Shown here: positions 33,965 through 41,788 of the stretch, piece after piece
Position numbering within the stretch: position 1 is the stretch's first letter
Layout: each line of letters opens with the position of its first letter
Assembly: GCA_934667105.1 (NCBI GenBank)
Contig: CAKULG010000008.1
Coordinates: forward strand, 55,648 to 119,647
Direction of reading: 5' to 3'
Length of the DNA: 64,000 nt
DNA from: an uncultured Clostridia bacterium
Lineage (GTDB): Bacteria > Bacillota > Clostridia > Christensenellales > Aristaeellaceae
Notes under the pieces: model-generated
What the model saw: only the letters and a program-made list of their open reading frames with translations
Database searches by the model: none
What the model was told of the DNA's origin: nothing
Translations under genes and position numbers: made by a program

Positions 33965-34441
33965 TCACTCCCATTCTGTGCGAATGGTAAACGCCCTTGG
34001 AAGATCGAAAATCTGTTTTTTCAAAAAGATTGGGTAGAAGTACTCGTCCTTCAATCTGTCAAACGCCAACCATTCGAACGTATGCGTATGTTTCCCTTCT
34101 GTTAGCGTAAAGCTGTCGCCTCTTTCCAATAAATCTATATTTGAGATATCCATCAAAAAATATATACACAGCTCGTGATAACGAATACCATCCACATCCT
34201 CGGTGAAAAACGCCTGATTGAGCCACAAGGGGCGGGCGATCTTCAGCGTCACGCCAAGTTCCTCCCAGATTTCCCGTACCACCGCCTGCTCGGCCGTTTC
34301 GCCCATCTTAACCCTTCCGCCCGGAAGGTAAAAGTATGGCGAACGTTCATCGTGCATCGCCAGAAGCCTGTTTTCCGCGATTATCATTGCGCATACCCTG
34401 TAATTAAACTTCCGCTTCTCCTGATTGAACGAAATATCCAT
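33965..34441 (-). CDS. Nudix hydrolase
   Basis: The 158-residue protein contains a complete Nudix box, GX5EX7REUXEEXGU (GGRVKMGETAEQ then VVREIWEELGV), so it should hydrolyse a nucleoside diphosphate linked to another group with a divalent metal. The ATG at 34441 has a GAGGAGGGG site. It is the first gene of the A/T-richer Nudix, GNAT-NTase, GNAT set; Nudix enzymes often accompany acetyl- and nucleotidyltransferases in Firmicutes resistance-type neighbourhoods. The substrate is not deducible. Confidence 0.88.
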   Translation of the reverse strand: MDISFNQEKRKFNYRVCAMIIAENRLLAMHDERSPYFYLPGGRVKMGETAEQAVVREIWEELGVTLKIARPLWLNQAFFTEDVDGIRYHELCIYFLMDISNIDLLERGDSFTLTEGKHTHTFEWLAFDRLKDEYFYPIFLKKQIFDLPRAFTIRTEWE

Positions 34442-34496
34442 ACGATCCCCTCCTCAAATCATGATCTGCTATATTTCTGCTACGCACAGAGTAAGG

Positions 34497-34532
34497 AAAA
34501 AGCCCACCGCAATTCTATCAAAATTACGGTGG
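34497..34532 (-). terminator. Terminator of the tRNA-Ser operon
   Basis: On the minus strand CCACCGTAATT and AATTGCGGTGG form an 11-bp stem around a 7-base loop, followed by GCTTTTT, directly after tRNA-Ser(GCT). Confidence 0.85.
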
Positions 34533-34537
34533 ACTTT

Positions 34538-34629
34538 TGGCGGAGAAGGAGAGATTTGAACTCTCGCTGCCGTTATCCAGCACTACTCCCTTAGCAGGGG
34601 AGCCCCTTCGGCCACTTGGGTACTTCTCC
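34538..34629 (-). tRNA. tRNA-Ser (anticodon GCT)
   Basis: Acceptor arms GGAGAAG (34629-34623) and CTTCTCC (34548-34542) pair fully; a GTTCAAATC T-arm, a long variable arm typical of class II serine tRNAs and an encoded CCA end (34540-34538) are present. The anticodon loop CTGCTAA gives GCT, reading AGC and AGU codons. Confidence 0.95.
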
Positions 34630-34665
34630 ATGATTCAATTACACGCCTGGAAGCAAAAAGGAAAA

Positions 34666-34754
34666 TGGCGGAGAGAGAGGGATTCGAACCCCCGGTGCCT
34701 TTCAGCATCACTGGTTTTCAAGACCAGCGCCATCAACCCCTCGGCCATCCCTCC
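34666..34754 (-). tRNA. tRNA-Ser (anticodon TGA)
   Basis: Acceptor arms GGAGGGA (from 34754) and TCTCTCC pair with one G-T; a GTTCGAATC T-arm, a long variable arm and encoded CCA (34668-34666) are present. The anticodon loop CTTGAAA gives TGA, reading UCN-family codons. It is 36 bases upstream of the second tRNA-Ser and shares its promoter and terminator. Confidence 0.95.
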
Positions 34755-34793
34755 GCATGTTGCGACCGACGGCCTTGCCGGAAGCGCTAGATT

Positions 34794-34822
34794 AGTATAG
34801 CAGACATTCCGTGGCTTGTCAA
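34794..34822 (-). promoter_or_regulatory. Promoter for the tRNA-Ser pair
   Basis: TTGACA (34822-34817) and TATACT (34799-34794) are spaced 17 bases, about 40 bases before the first tRNA; close to consensus, as expected for stable-RNA genes. The 34823-34978 stretch beyond it holds no gene; it contains GC-rich inverted pairs past the sugar permease gene. Confidence 0.85.
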
Positions 34823-34978
34823 TCCCTGATGGAAAATTTCTGCGGCGGAATGGAAAAATTTTGCGTTGTTCGAGCAGGCTTTTCATTTTCGCGCTCAGAC
34901 AAAAGCGCGGCCGCAAGGGGGGGTGAGGAAGAATGCGCCCCCTCCCCCGCCGCCCTTGCGGCGTTTGCTTCAACGCTT

Positions 34979-35866
34979 TTATTCCTTTACGCTGCCGCGC
35001 ACCAGGCCCTTGGCAAAATGCTTTTGCAGGAAGGGATAAACGCACATGATGGGTGCCAGGGCCAGAAAAATTTTCGCGCCGTTGGAGCCGTCCGCCGTAG
35101 CGTTGGCAATGAGGTCCTCCAGATAGACATTGCTGTCGCCCACCTGCGAATCCACAATCACGACGGAGCGCAGATAGGTTTGCAGCGGCTTGAGCGCCTG
35201 ATTTTTGATATACAGCATGCCGTCGAACCAGGCGTTCCAATGCTGCAAGATAATGAACAGCGAAATCGTCGCAATGGCGGGCTTGCACAGGGGCAGAATG
35301 ATGCGCAGCAGCGTGGTGAAATGCCCCGCGCCGTCAATAAACGCAGATTCGGAAAGCGCCTCGGGCAGGCCCTTCATGAAATTCATCATCAAGATGATAT
35401 TATAGGTACCCACCGCGCAGGGCAGCAGCAGCGCCCAAATGGTGTTCAGCAATCCGGTGGCCTTGACGACCAGATAGCTGGGAATCATGCCGCCGCTAAA
35501 GAGCATGGTGCCCATGAAATAGGCCACGAAAAAGGGCCTCGCGGGAAACTGCGATTTGCGCAGAGACATGGGATACGCCGCCAGCAGCACGCACAGCAGC
35601 GAAATGGCCCAGCCCAGAAGAGCGCGCAGAATGGTCACGCCGTAGCTGCGGAAAAACTGCGCGTCCCGCACCACGATATTGTAATTATCCAGATTAAAAT
35701 CGATGGGCCAGAGAATTACGCGATTAGAGGTAACGGCGTCGATGCCGCTGAAGGAAACCGCCAGCACATGCAGCACCGGAACCACGCACAGCAGCCCCAC
35801 CAGAATGCAGAAAACATAATTGGAAAGAATGAACGCCCGCCGGGCGGGATGAACCTTAATTTTCAT
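34979..35866 (-). CDS. Carbohydrate ABC transporter permease (LplC/YtcP type)
   Basis: The 295-residue protein has six predicted membrane segments and the permease EAA loop (EALSESAFIDGAGHFTTLLRIILPL), which contacts the ATPase. It matches the second permease of LplABC/YtcP importers for oligosaccharides. No ATPase is encoded here; CUT1 importers of this type often share a common ATPase (MsmK/MsmX-like) encoded elsewhere. The ATG at 35866 has GGGAGGGGGAG; it lies 16 bases after the first permease stop. It is the last gene of the sugar operon. Confidence 0.92.
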   Translation of the reverse strand: MKIKVHPARRAFILSNYVFCILVGLLCVVPVLHVLAVSFSGIDAVTSNRVILWPIDFNLDNYNIVVRDAQFFRSYGVTILRALLGWAISLLCVLLAAYPMSLRKSQFPARPFFVAYFMGTMLFSGGMIPSYLVVKATGLLNTIWALLLPCAVGTYNIILMMNFMKGLPEALSESAFIDGAGHFTTLLRIILPLCKPAIATISLFIILQHWNAWFDGMLYIKNQALKPLQTYLRSVVIVDSQVGDSNVYLEDLIANATADGSNGAKIFLALAPIMCVYPFLQKHFAKGLVRGSVKE

Positions 35867-35882
35867 TTCGCTCCCCCTCCCG

Positions 35883-36824
35883 TTAAAACACGCGGTAGCC
35901 GCTGGTTTTATAGGCGATTTTATACGAAGAAATAACCAGAATGCAGGATACGACGGATTTAAACAGGCCCGTGGCCGTGGACAGGCCGAAATTGCCGCTG
36001 TCAAAGCCCGTGCGGTACACCAGCGTGTCGATAATATCGCCCGATTCGTATACCACGGAGTTATACATGTTAAACACCTGGTCAAAGCCGCCGTTGAGAA
36101 TATTGCCGATGGAAAGGGCGGTCATCAAAATGATAATGGGCACGATGGAGGGCAGCGTGACGTGCAGCATCTGCTTCCAATGCCCCGCGCCGTCGATGGC
36201 GGCGGCCTCGTAAAGATCCACGTTCACGCCCGCCACGGCGGCCAGATATACGATGGTGCCGTAGCCGAATTCCTTCCAGATATGGGTGAAAATCAGCGTG
36301 AAGGGAAACCATTTGTTATCCCCCAGGAAGATGACGGGGTTTCCCCCCAGGGCCACGATCAGCTTATTCACCAGGCCCGTGCTGTTGAGCAGCTTGGTGA
36401 AAATGCCCGCCAACAGAACCCAGGAAATAAAATGCGGCAGATAGATCAGCGTTTGCACGGCGCGCTTGACGAAGGAACTGCCGATTTCATTGAGCAGCAG
36501 CGTGAACGCCACGGGCACCACGATTCCCAGCGTGATTTTCCAGATGGAAAGCGTCAGCGTGTTTTTCAGCGCGCGGAAAAAGCCGGGCATGCCGAAAAGC
36601 GTTTTAAAATTTTGAAGGCCCACCCATTTGGAGCCCGCGATGCCCTTGGCGGGCAGATATTTCTGAAAAGAAATCACCAGGCCGCCCATGGGAATATAGC
36701 TGTAGATAAACAGCAAAATCACAGGCAGCGCAAGCATCAGATACAGCGGATAATCCATTTTAAGCCGCCGCAGGCTGAATACCCGGTTTCTCTTCCGGGC
36801 TTCCCTGGCCAATTGGGATGTCAT
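35883..36824 (-). CDS. Carbohydrate ABC transporter permease (LplB type)
   Basis: The 313-residue protein has six membrane segments and the EAA loop (YEAAAIDGAGHWKQMLHVTLPSI), typical of the first permease in LplB-type CUT1 importers. The N-terminal cytoplasmic stretch is basic. It forms the transmembrane pore with the next permease and receives substrate from the binding protein at 36982. A 157-base gap with strong hairpins separates it from that gene, probably lowering permease expression relative to the binding protein. Confidence 0.92.
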   Translation of the reverse strand: MTSQLAREARKRNRVFSLRRLKMDYPLYLMLALPVILLFIYSYIPMGGLVISFQKYLPAKGIAGSKWVGLQNFKTLFGMPGFFRALKNTLTLSIWKITLGIVVPVAFTLLLNEIGSSFVKRAVQTLIYLPHFISWVLLAGIFTKLLNSTGLVNKLIVALGGNPVIFLGDNKWFPFTLIFTHIWKEFGYGTIVYLAAVAGVNVDLYEAAAIDGAGHWKQMLHVTLPSIVPIIILMTALSIGNILNGGFDQVFNMYNSVVYESGDIIDTLVYRTGFDSGNFGLSTATGLFKSVVSCILVISSYKIAYKTSGYRVF

Positions 36825-36932
36825 GGTATCACTCCGTTTCTTTCCGCGGGGAGCCGCGCCCCTCCAAAGCCTTTGGGGAAGGGCGCGGCGCTCCGGAAAT
36901 GCGCCGCCTTTTTCTGCGGCGTGCCTGCGAGG

Positions 36933-36969
36933 AAAAACAGCCAGGGCAGGCCGCCCCGCCCCGGCTGTT
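36933..36969 (-). terminator. Attenuator-type hairpin between binding protein and permeases
   Basis: On the minus strand AACAGCC (36969-36963) pairs with GGCTGTT (36942-36936), followed by a T-run (36937-36933). A second GC-rich hairpin (about 36850-36890) sits just before the permease ribosome binding site. Partial termination would favour binding-protein expression. Confidence 0.6.
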
Positions 36970-36981
36970 GCGCCAAATCGG

Positions 36982-38580
36982 TTATTTCTGCGCGGCGTAG
37001 TAGGCGTTCACTTCGTCGGTGATGGTCTGGCCGCCGTTCTTATACCAATCCTCCACGGCCTTTTCGTATACGGCGATATCCTCGCCCATTATCACCTTCA
37101 CCATCGCGGCGTCCAGCTCGCTGTTGAGGGTCTTTTCATAGGTGGTCATGGTTTCGGTAAGGGGGCCGTTGTAGGAATAGAGATACAGGCCCTTTTCCAG
37201 ATTTTCCGCATAGATGGGGAAGGCGTACTTCTGGCACAGATACCGGCCATACAGGGCGCGCTCGCCGTTGAGGGCGCGAACGCACTGGTTGTAGTAATCC
37301 TTGATGCTGGCGGGCACTTCCTCCACGGGGGTGTTCTTTTCCAGGTGCTCGTTCACCAGCGCGGAGCGATACAGATCAAAGTTGGACAGATTCAGATTGC
37401 GGAACACGCGCAGATCCCAATAAAGGAAATCGTCGGTTCCGGCGTACAGCTTGGGCAGTTCTTCATCGGAAGGATCGATGAACACCTTCAGCTCCAGCTC
37501 CATCATTTTCAGGAAAGCTTCGGGATGCTCGCATTCGGGATTCACCACCAGGAACGCGGCCACAGAGCAATTGTTCCATTGCTTCACGGGCTGGCCGTCC
37601 AGGCTGGGGACCGCCACGCACATCCAATCCGCCTCAGGATCGTTCACCAGGCTGGTTTTAATATCGGTGACGGAGTGCCAGCCGGTGGCGTAATACATGC
37701 CGATTTTTCCGTTGGCCACATCCTCGGTGGTGGTGTTGCTGGAAGCGAAATCGGATTTGAGCAGGCCCTCCTTGTACATTTCCTGCACCTTCAGCAGGCC
37801 CTGCTTGTTGCCCTCCGTCACCTTGCCCCAAACCACGCCGCCGTCCTCCGCAGGCTGCCATGCGCCCCAGACGGAGCCGTAGGCGGCGCAGATGGCGGCG
37901 GGAGAATTATAGCTGCCCTGATAGCTGTCGCCCATGCTCATGCCCATGCCCACGGTTTCCTCGCCGCCCAGCTTGGCCGCCTTGAAGGCGCGGGCCACGT
38001 CGATCATTTCGTCCAGGGTCTTGGGGATTTCCTTGCCAACCTTTTTCAGCCAGTCCTGGCGCACCCACAGCAGCTGCGCGTTGTTATAGCAGTTGCCGAT
38101 GATGGGAATGCCCAGCAGCTTGCCCTCGGAGGTGGCGGTGTCCAGCACGTTGCCGACAGCCTGCTCCAGATAGTTCTTCTGGGCGTAGCCATTCCAGGCC
38201 TCGGTCATATCGGCGCACACTTCGTTTTCGATCATTTTATAGAACATTTCCTTGCCGACGATCACGCCGTCGGGCAATTCGCCGGAGGCCATGCCGGTGT
38301 TGACCTGGGCGTTGAGGGCGGTGCCGTCCTCGGCGATGATGCGCTCCACTTCAATGTTCAGATAATCCTTGTAGGCGGTGATCCAGGCGTTTTCCGTGGC
38401 GGAGCGGCGGGTGGGATCGGATGAATCGTAGGCGGTGGTGCCCGTTTTGAAATCCTCGCTCAGGATGGAGAGGTGAATGGGCGTTTCATAGCGGCCGTAG
38501 CGGTCCTCCTCCTCCGCGAAGGCGGCGAAGGACGGCACGATCAGCAGAAGCGCCAGCAGGACGGCAACCAGTTTCTTCAT
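36982..38580 (-). CDS. Extracellular solute-binding protein of an LplA-type sugar importer
   Basis: The 532-residue protein has a clear signal peptide (MKKLVAVLLALLLIVPSFAAFA) and a family 1-like solute-binding fold with large LplA-type length. Segments such as EGKLLGIPII, WVRQDWLKKVGKEIPKTLDE and NGKIGMYYATGW are typical. No lipobox cysteine is present at the cleavage region, so it is not an obvious lipoprotein, which is odd for a Gram-positive binding protein. It should capture the sugar imported by the two permeases. The ATG at 38580 has an AAAGGAGG site; it follows the dehydrogenase gene by 72 bases. Confidence 0.9.
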   Translation of the reverse strand: MKKLVAVLLALLLIVPSFAAFAEEEDRYGRYETPIHLSILSEDFKTGTTAYDSSDPTRRSATENAWITAYKDYLNIEVERIIAEDGTALNAQVNTGMASGELPDGVIVGKEMFYKMIENEVCADMTEAWNGYAQKNYLEQAVGNVLDTATSEGKLLGIPIIGNCYNNAQLLWVRQDWLKKVGKEIPKTLDEMIDVARAFKAAKLGGEETVGMGMSMGDSYQGSYNSPAAICAAYGSVWGAWQPAEDGGVVWGKVTEGNKQGLLKVQEMYKEGLLKSDFASSNTTTEDVANGKIGMYYATGWHSVTDIKTSLVNDPEADWMCVAVPSLDGQPVKQWNNCSVAAFLVVNPECEHPEAFLKMMELELKVFIDPSDEELPKLYAGTDDFLYWDLRVFRNLNLSNFDLYRSALVNEHLEKNTPVEEVPASIKDYYNQCVRALNGERALYGRYLCQKYAFPIYAENLEKGLYLYSYNGPLTETMTTYEKTLNSELDAAMVKVIMGEDIAVYEKAVEDWYKNGGQTITDEVNAYYAAQK

Positions 38581-38652
38581 GATGGAATCCTCCTTTTCAT
38601 TGTGGATAAATTCTCAAACGGACGGCTGCAGCGCCGCCGTATTGATTCGGGG

Positions 38653-39504
38653 TCACACGTCGATCCATTCGTCCTGGCGCGCCATCGCCTTTTGCGCGGC
38701 TGCGAGCATCGCCAGGGCGTTCAGGGTGTTTGCCGGGGCAACGGGGGGCTTTTTGTCGGTGAAGAAGGCGAGAATCGCCCGCACCAGCCGCAAAAAGAAA
38801 TCCTCGCCCACGGCCTGATACACGTTGGTTTTTCCATCGGAAACAGAAAGCTGGAAGGGCAGGCGGTTCATCTGCGTCATCTGGCCCATGCGCCCGCCGC
38901 CGAAATCAAAAATCAGCGTGCGCCCCCCTTCGTTGCCCAGGGCCTTTACCCGCCGGGCGCGGCCCATGACGGTTTCCAGCATTTCGATCTGGTGAATGGC
39001 GTAAATTCTGAAAATATTGGGGCCGCAGGTCAGGCACCAGCGAATATTTTGATCCTCCTTGCCCCGGAACGCATCCAGGGAAGCGTCAAAGCGCAGGGCG
39101 GAGGAGGAAAAGAGGGGCGCGCCGTGCCGGGCGGCCAATTGGAATATCCGCCCGCCCTCCTCCTCCGAGGGGGCGAAAATCTTATCCACATACACGGGCT
39201 TCCCCATTTCCAGCGCGGGCCGGGCCATGTCGTAATGCCGGTGCGGAAAGGAGGGGGCCATCACCATCACGCCGTCGCAGGCGGCGGAAAGCTCCTCCAG
39301 GGAGGCGGCCAGGGGAATCCCCTGGGCTTCGCTCCATTCCCGGCTGGTCATGCCCTGCTTATCGTCGGGCCGGTCGCATTCGGCATAGGCCATCGTCACC
39401 TGCGCTTCCAGCCCCATCTGCGCGGCGGCTTCCCGGATGAAGCGGGGGTAATTATTCGCGTGCCATTCGTCCAGATAATGATCCACAAAGCCGATTCGAA
39501 GCAT
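38653..39504 (-). CDS. Gfo/Idh/MocA-family oxidoreductase (short form)
   Basis: The 283-residue protein has an N-terminal dinucleotide-binding-like region (MLRIGFVDHYLDEWH...) and the catalytic-like VYVDKIFAPS segment in the place of the EKP motif, with FGGGRMGQMTQM further on. It is shorter and more diverged than the next gene, lacks a clear GxGxxG and keeps the lysine (YVDK), so activity is possible but unsure. It lies between the second dehydrogenase (30-base gap) and the binding-protein gene; a role in the same sugar pathway is inferred. Confidence 0.75.
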   Translation of the reverse strand: MLRIGFVDHYLDEWHANNYPRFIREAAAQMGLEAQVTMAYAECDRPDDKQGMTSREWSEAQGIPLAASLEELSAACDGVMVMAPSFPHRHYDMARPALEMGKPVYVDKIFAPSEEEGGRIFQLAARHGAPLFSSSALRFDASLDAFRGKEDQNIRWCLTCGPNIFRIYAIHQIEMLETVMGRARRVKALGNEGGRTLIFDFGGGRMGQMTQMNRLPFQLSVSDGKTNVYQAVGEDFFLRLVRAILAFFTDKKPPVAPANTLNALAMLAAAQKAMARQDEWIDV

Positions 39505-39534
39505 GCCGCATCCTTCCTTTTCTATGCCGGGCCG

Positions 39535-40605
39535 TCACGCCTGGTATTCGTCCACGATTTCCCGCACGTCCACCCAGCGCCCCTGCCGGACGGAGCGATA
39601 GGCCGCGTCCAGCACCGCCTGGCATTTGCAGGCGTTTTCCAGCGTGGCCTCCAGCCCGTCGGTTTTGCCGTCCACCAGGTTCATGAAGGCCTGGGATTGA
39701 TTGGCGTTATAGCGCGCGTCGGGCTTAAGGCGGATAATTTCATTCTTTTCGGTTTGCAATTCCAGGGTCTGGGTGGTGCAGTCGTTGCTGTAAATCAGGC
39801 GGCCCCTGCTGCCGTACACCTCCACCATCAGCCAGTTGGGCAGGAATTGCGCCGTGCGGGAGATCTGGAAGGTGGCGTTGGCCCCGTTTTCCATCTTCGC
39901 CAGCACGTTGCACCAATCCCAGGTGGTGACGGGCAGCATCCGGTCGCCCTTCAATTCCCGGCGCTCCTTGATGAAGATGCCCGCGTCCGCGTTAACGGAA
40001 ACGAATTCGTTGCCCAGGAACCGGGCGATATCGAACATATGGGAGGACAAATCGCCCATTACGCCGGAGGCGGAAATTTTCTCATCAAAGCGCCATTCCA
40101 GCGGCCGGCCCTCCCACAGGCCGCTGTCCTTAATGCAGCGGATATACACATGATAAATCTGGCCCAGCTTGCCGCTGAGCACCTGCTCCCGCATCAGGCG
40201 AACGTAATTATTATAATGCCAGGTAAAGCACACATGACCGGGCAGGTGCTTGGCGTTGGCCGCCTCGATCACATCCCGCACCTCTTTATAATTCATGCCC
40301 ATCGGCTTTTCCACGCTGATGGGAATATTGCGCTTCACCGCCGCCATCGCGATTTCGCAGTGGCTGGAATCGGGGGTGGCGATATCCACGATGTCTACCA
40401 GGCCGCTGTCCAGCAGATCCTCGTAATGCACGAAGCGCGCTTCCTCGGGAATACCCAGCTTTTCGCCCTTGAGACGCAAATTTTCCTCGTCGATATCGCA
40501 AATCGCTGTAATTTTGTATCCCGTGCATTTTGCATACGCCGTCAGGTGGTTGTATCCCATCACGCCGCCGACCCCAATTAAGCCGATCCGCTTTATGCCG
40601 TCCAT
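39535..40605 (-). CDS. Gfo/Idh/MocA-family NAD(P)-dependent sugar oxidoreductase
   Basis: The 356-residue enzyme has the Rossmann motif GLIGVGGVMGYNH near the N-terminus, the EKPMGMNYKE motif with the catalytic lysine, and a C-terminal substrate domain (GDLSSHMFDIARFL, with the conserved D and H). Members oxidise or epimerise sugars and inositols. The start at 40605 is chosen from the GGAGGAG site; an upstream frame to 40650 runs into the promoter region. It is the first gene of the minus-strand sugar operon and divergent from an AraC regulator. Confidence 0.9.
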   Translation of the reverse strand: MDGIKRIGLIGVGGVMGYNHLTAYAKCTGYKITAICDIDEENLRLKGEKLGIPEEARFVHYEDLLDSGLVDIVDIATPDSSHCEIAMAAVKRNIPISVEKPMGMNYKEVRDVIEAANAKHLPGHVCFTWHYNNYVRLMREQVLSGKLGQIYHVYIRCIKDSGLWEGRPLEWRFDEKISASGVMGDLSSHMFDIARFLGNEFVSVNADAGIFIKERRELKGDRMLPVTTWDWCNVLAKMENGANATFQISRTAQFLPNWLMVEVYGSRGRLIYSNDCTTQTLELQTEKNEIIRLKPDARYNANQSQAFMNLVDGKTDGLEATLENACKCQAVLDAAYRSVRQGRWVDVREIVDEYQA

Positions 40606-40631
40606 TTTTCTCCTCCAAATATTCGTTCTAT

Positions 40632-40660
40632 ATTTTGTCATATACGACATTTAACAAAAT
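40632..40660. promoter_or_regulatory. Palindromic operator candidate between dehydrogenase operon and AraC gene
   Basis: ATTTTGT (40632-40638) and ACAAAAT (40654-40660) form a perfect inverted repeat with TGTC...GACA nested inside. It sits in the 141-base divergent intergenic region, close to the AraC-gene promoter, and would overlap any minus-strand promoter, so it is a reasonable site for control of the sugar operon. Confidence 0.45.
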
Positions 40661-40662
40661 TA

Positions 40663-40691
40663 TTGTAATTCATTCTCTTTTGCGATACAAT
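40663..40691 (+). promoter_or_regulatory. Promoter for the first AraC-type regulator
   Basis: TTGTAA (40663-40668) and TACAAT (40686-40691) are spaced 17 bases, 55 bases before the ATG at 40747. Confidence 0.6.
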
Positions 40692-40746
40692 GCATATGTG
40701 CTTCAACTCTCTTGTAAAATCGTGTCATCTCAAGGAGGGCCGCAGG

Positions 40747-41565
40747 ATGGCGAACGTTGATTTATCCAACTTGTCCCATGACATCGTGATCTCTCATATC
40801 GTAGGCTTTGAGCTGGCGGTCATCGACAGCTGGCACGCCTGCTGCCGGCAGGATCATCAGCTATATTACAACATCGTGGGCAGCCGGGAATATTTCCGCG
40901 AGGACGGCACGCTTATTTTTACCGCCTGCCCCGACGATCTGGTGCTGTGCCCCTACGGCAGCTCCTATCGCTGTGTCGCCATCCCCGGGGAGAAAAACCT
41001 TGGCATCCTGCTCAAATTCGACCTGCGGGACAGCGACGGGCACCCCGTCGATCTGGGCGGCGAGGTGCAGATCGTGGCGCGGGACCACGAGGGCTTTTAT
41101 CTGGAAAAGCTGCGGGCGATATTAAAGCAGTGCCTCCGGGGCGGCTTCGCCCTGCTGAAGGCGAAAAGCCTGCTGTATGATTTGCTGCTCACCCTGACGG
41201 ACGATCAGATGACCGCTCCGGCGGATCCCCTGCTCCGCTCTCTTTTGCCCGCCGTGCGGTATATGCAGAATCATTTGCAGCAGGGCTGCTGCATCGATGC
41301 CCTGGCGGAGCTGTGCTTCATGAGCCGCAGCACCTTCTACCGCCGCTTCCGCGCCTGTTTCCATACTTCCCCCGCGGAATGGCACATGCGCCTTCGCATC
41401 GAAAAAAGCGAGGAGCTGCTTCGAAGCGGGATGTATACGGTGGAGCGCGTATCGGCGCAGATGGGCTTTTGCGATGCGGCGCATTTCTGCCGCACCTTCT
41501 ACCGCATCACAGGAAAATACGCCCGGGAATACCGTCCCCGGGCGTATAGCGTAATAAACCGATAA
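40747..41565 (+). CDS. AraC-family transcriptional regulator
   Basis: The 272-residue protein has an N-terminal cupin-like sensing domain and a C-terminal double helix-turn-helix of AraC type (about 190-268: LAELCFMSRSTFYRRFRACF and VERVSAQMGFCDAAHFCRTFYRITG). It is divergent from the dehydrogenase/importer operon and probably controls it in response to the imported sugar or a catabolite. The ATG at 40747 has an AAGGAGGG site; the frame opens further upstream into the promoter. Confidence 0.9.
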   Translation: MANVDLSNLSHDIVISHIVGFELAVIDSWHACCRQDHQLYYNIVGSREYFREDGTLIFTACPDDLVLCPYGSSYRCVAIPGEKNLGILLKFDLRDSDGHPVDLGGEVQIVARDHEGFYLEKLRAILKQCLRGGFALLKAKSLLYDLLLTLTDDQMTAPADPLLRSLLPAVRYMQNHLQQGCCIDALAELCFMSRSTFYRRFRACFHTSPAEWHMRLRIEKSEELLRSGMYTVERVSAQMGFCDAAHFCRTFYRITGKYAREYRPRAYSVINR

Positions 41566-41599
41566 ATAAAACAGGGAACTGAGAAAAAACAAAGTATTT

Positions 41600-41745
41600 G
41601 CGGGGGAACCGTTCTTTGTAAGCCAAAGAACGGTTCCCCCGCACCCCTTCCAAGAAAGCTGTATGGATCGGGCAAAAACAGACGATCTGCTTGCATCCCC
41701 GCTAGCAAAGAAAAACATGCATCTCGCCGTAATCCCAGCTTTCTC
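41600..41745. repeat. Interspersed hairpin repeat, copy C
   Basis: Core inverted repeat at 41600-41642 (arms GCGGGGGAACCGTTCTTTG and its complement, loop TAAGC), then the shared tail with TCCAAGAAAGCTGTATGG and a further segment (TGCTTGCATCCCCGCTAGCAAAG) that matches the copy E spacer. It lies between the convergent AraC and GH99-like genes. Confidence 0.85.
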
Positions 41746-41788
41746 GCTACTGGAGATGTTTTTTCACAGCCCCGTTTTTTCGTTTCTT

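Noticed and set aside
34537..34800. Plus-strand frame over the tRNA-Ser genes
   Set aside because: It lies over two clear tRNA genes with encoded CCA ends, so it is not a protein gene.
35867..36085. Longer N-terminus for the second permease
   Set aside because: It would overlap the first permease gene; the ATG at 35866 has a strong site and gives the normal length.
36823..38424. 533-codon plus-strand frame opposite the binding-protein gene
   Set aside because: Shadow frame; the minus-strand protein has a signal peptide and solute-binding fold.
38473..40581. 702-codon plus-strand frame across two dehydrogenase genes
   Set aside because: It spans two real minus-strand genes and their gap; composition is typical of an antisense shadow in high-GC DNA.
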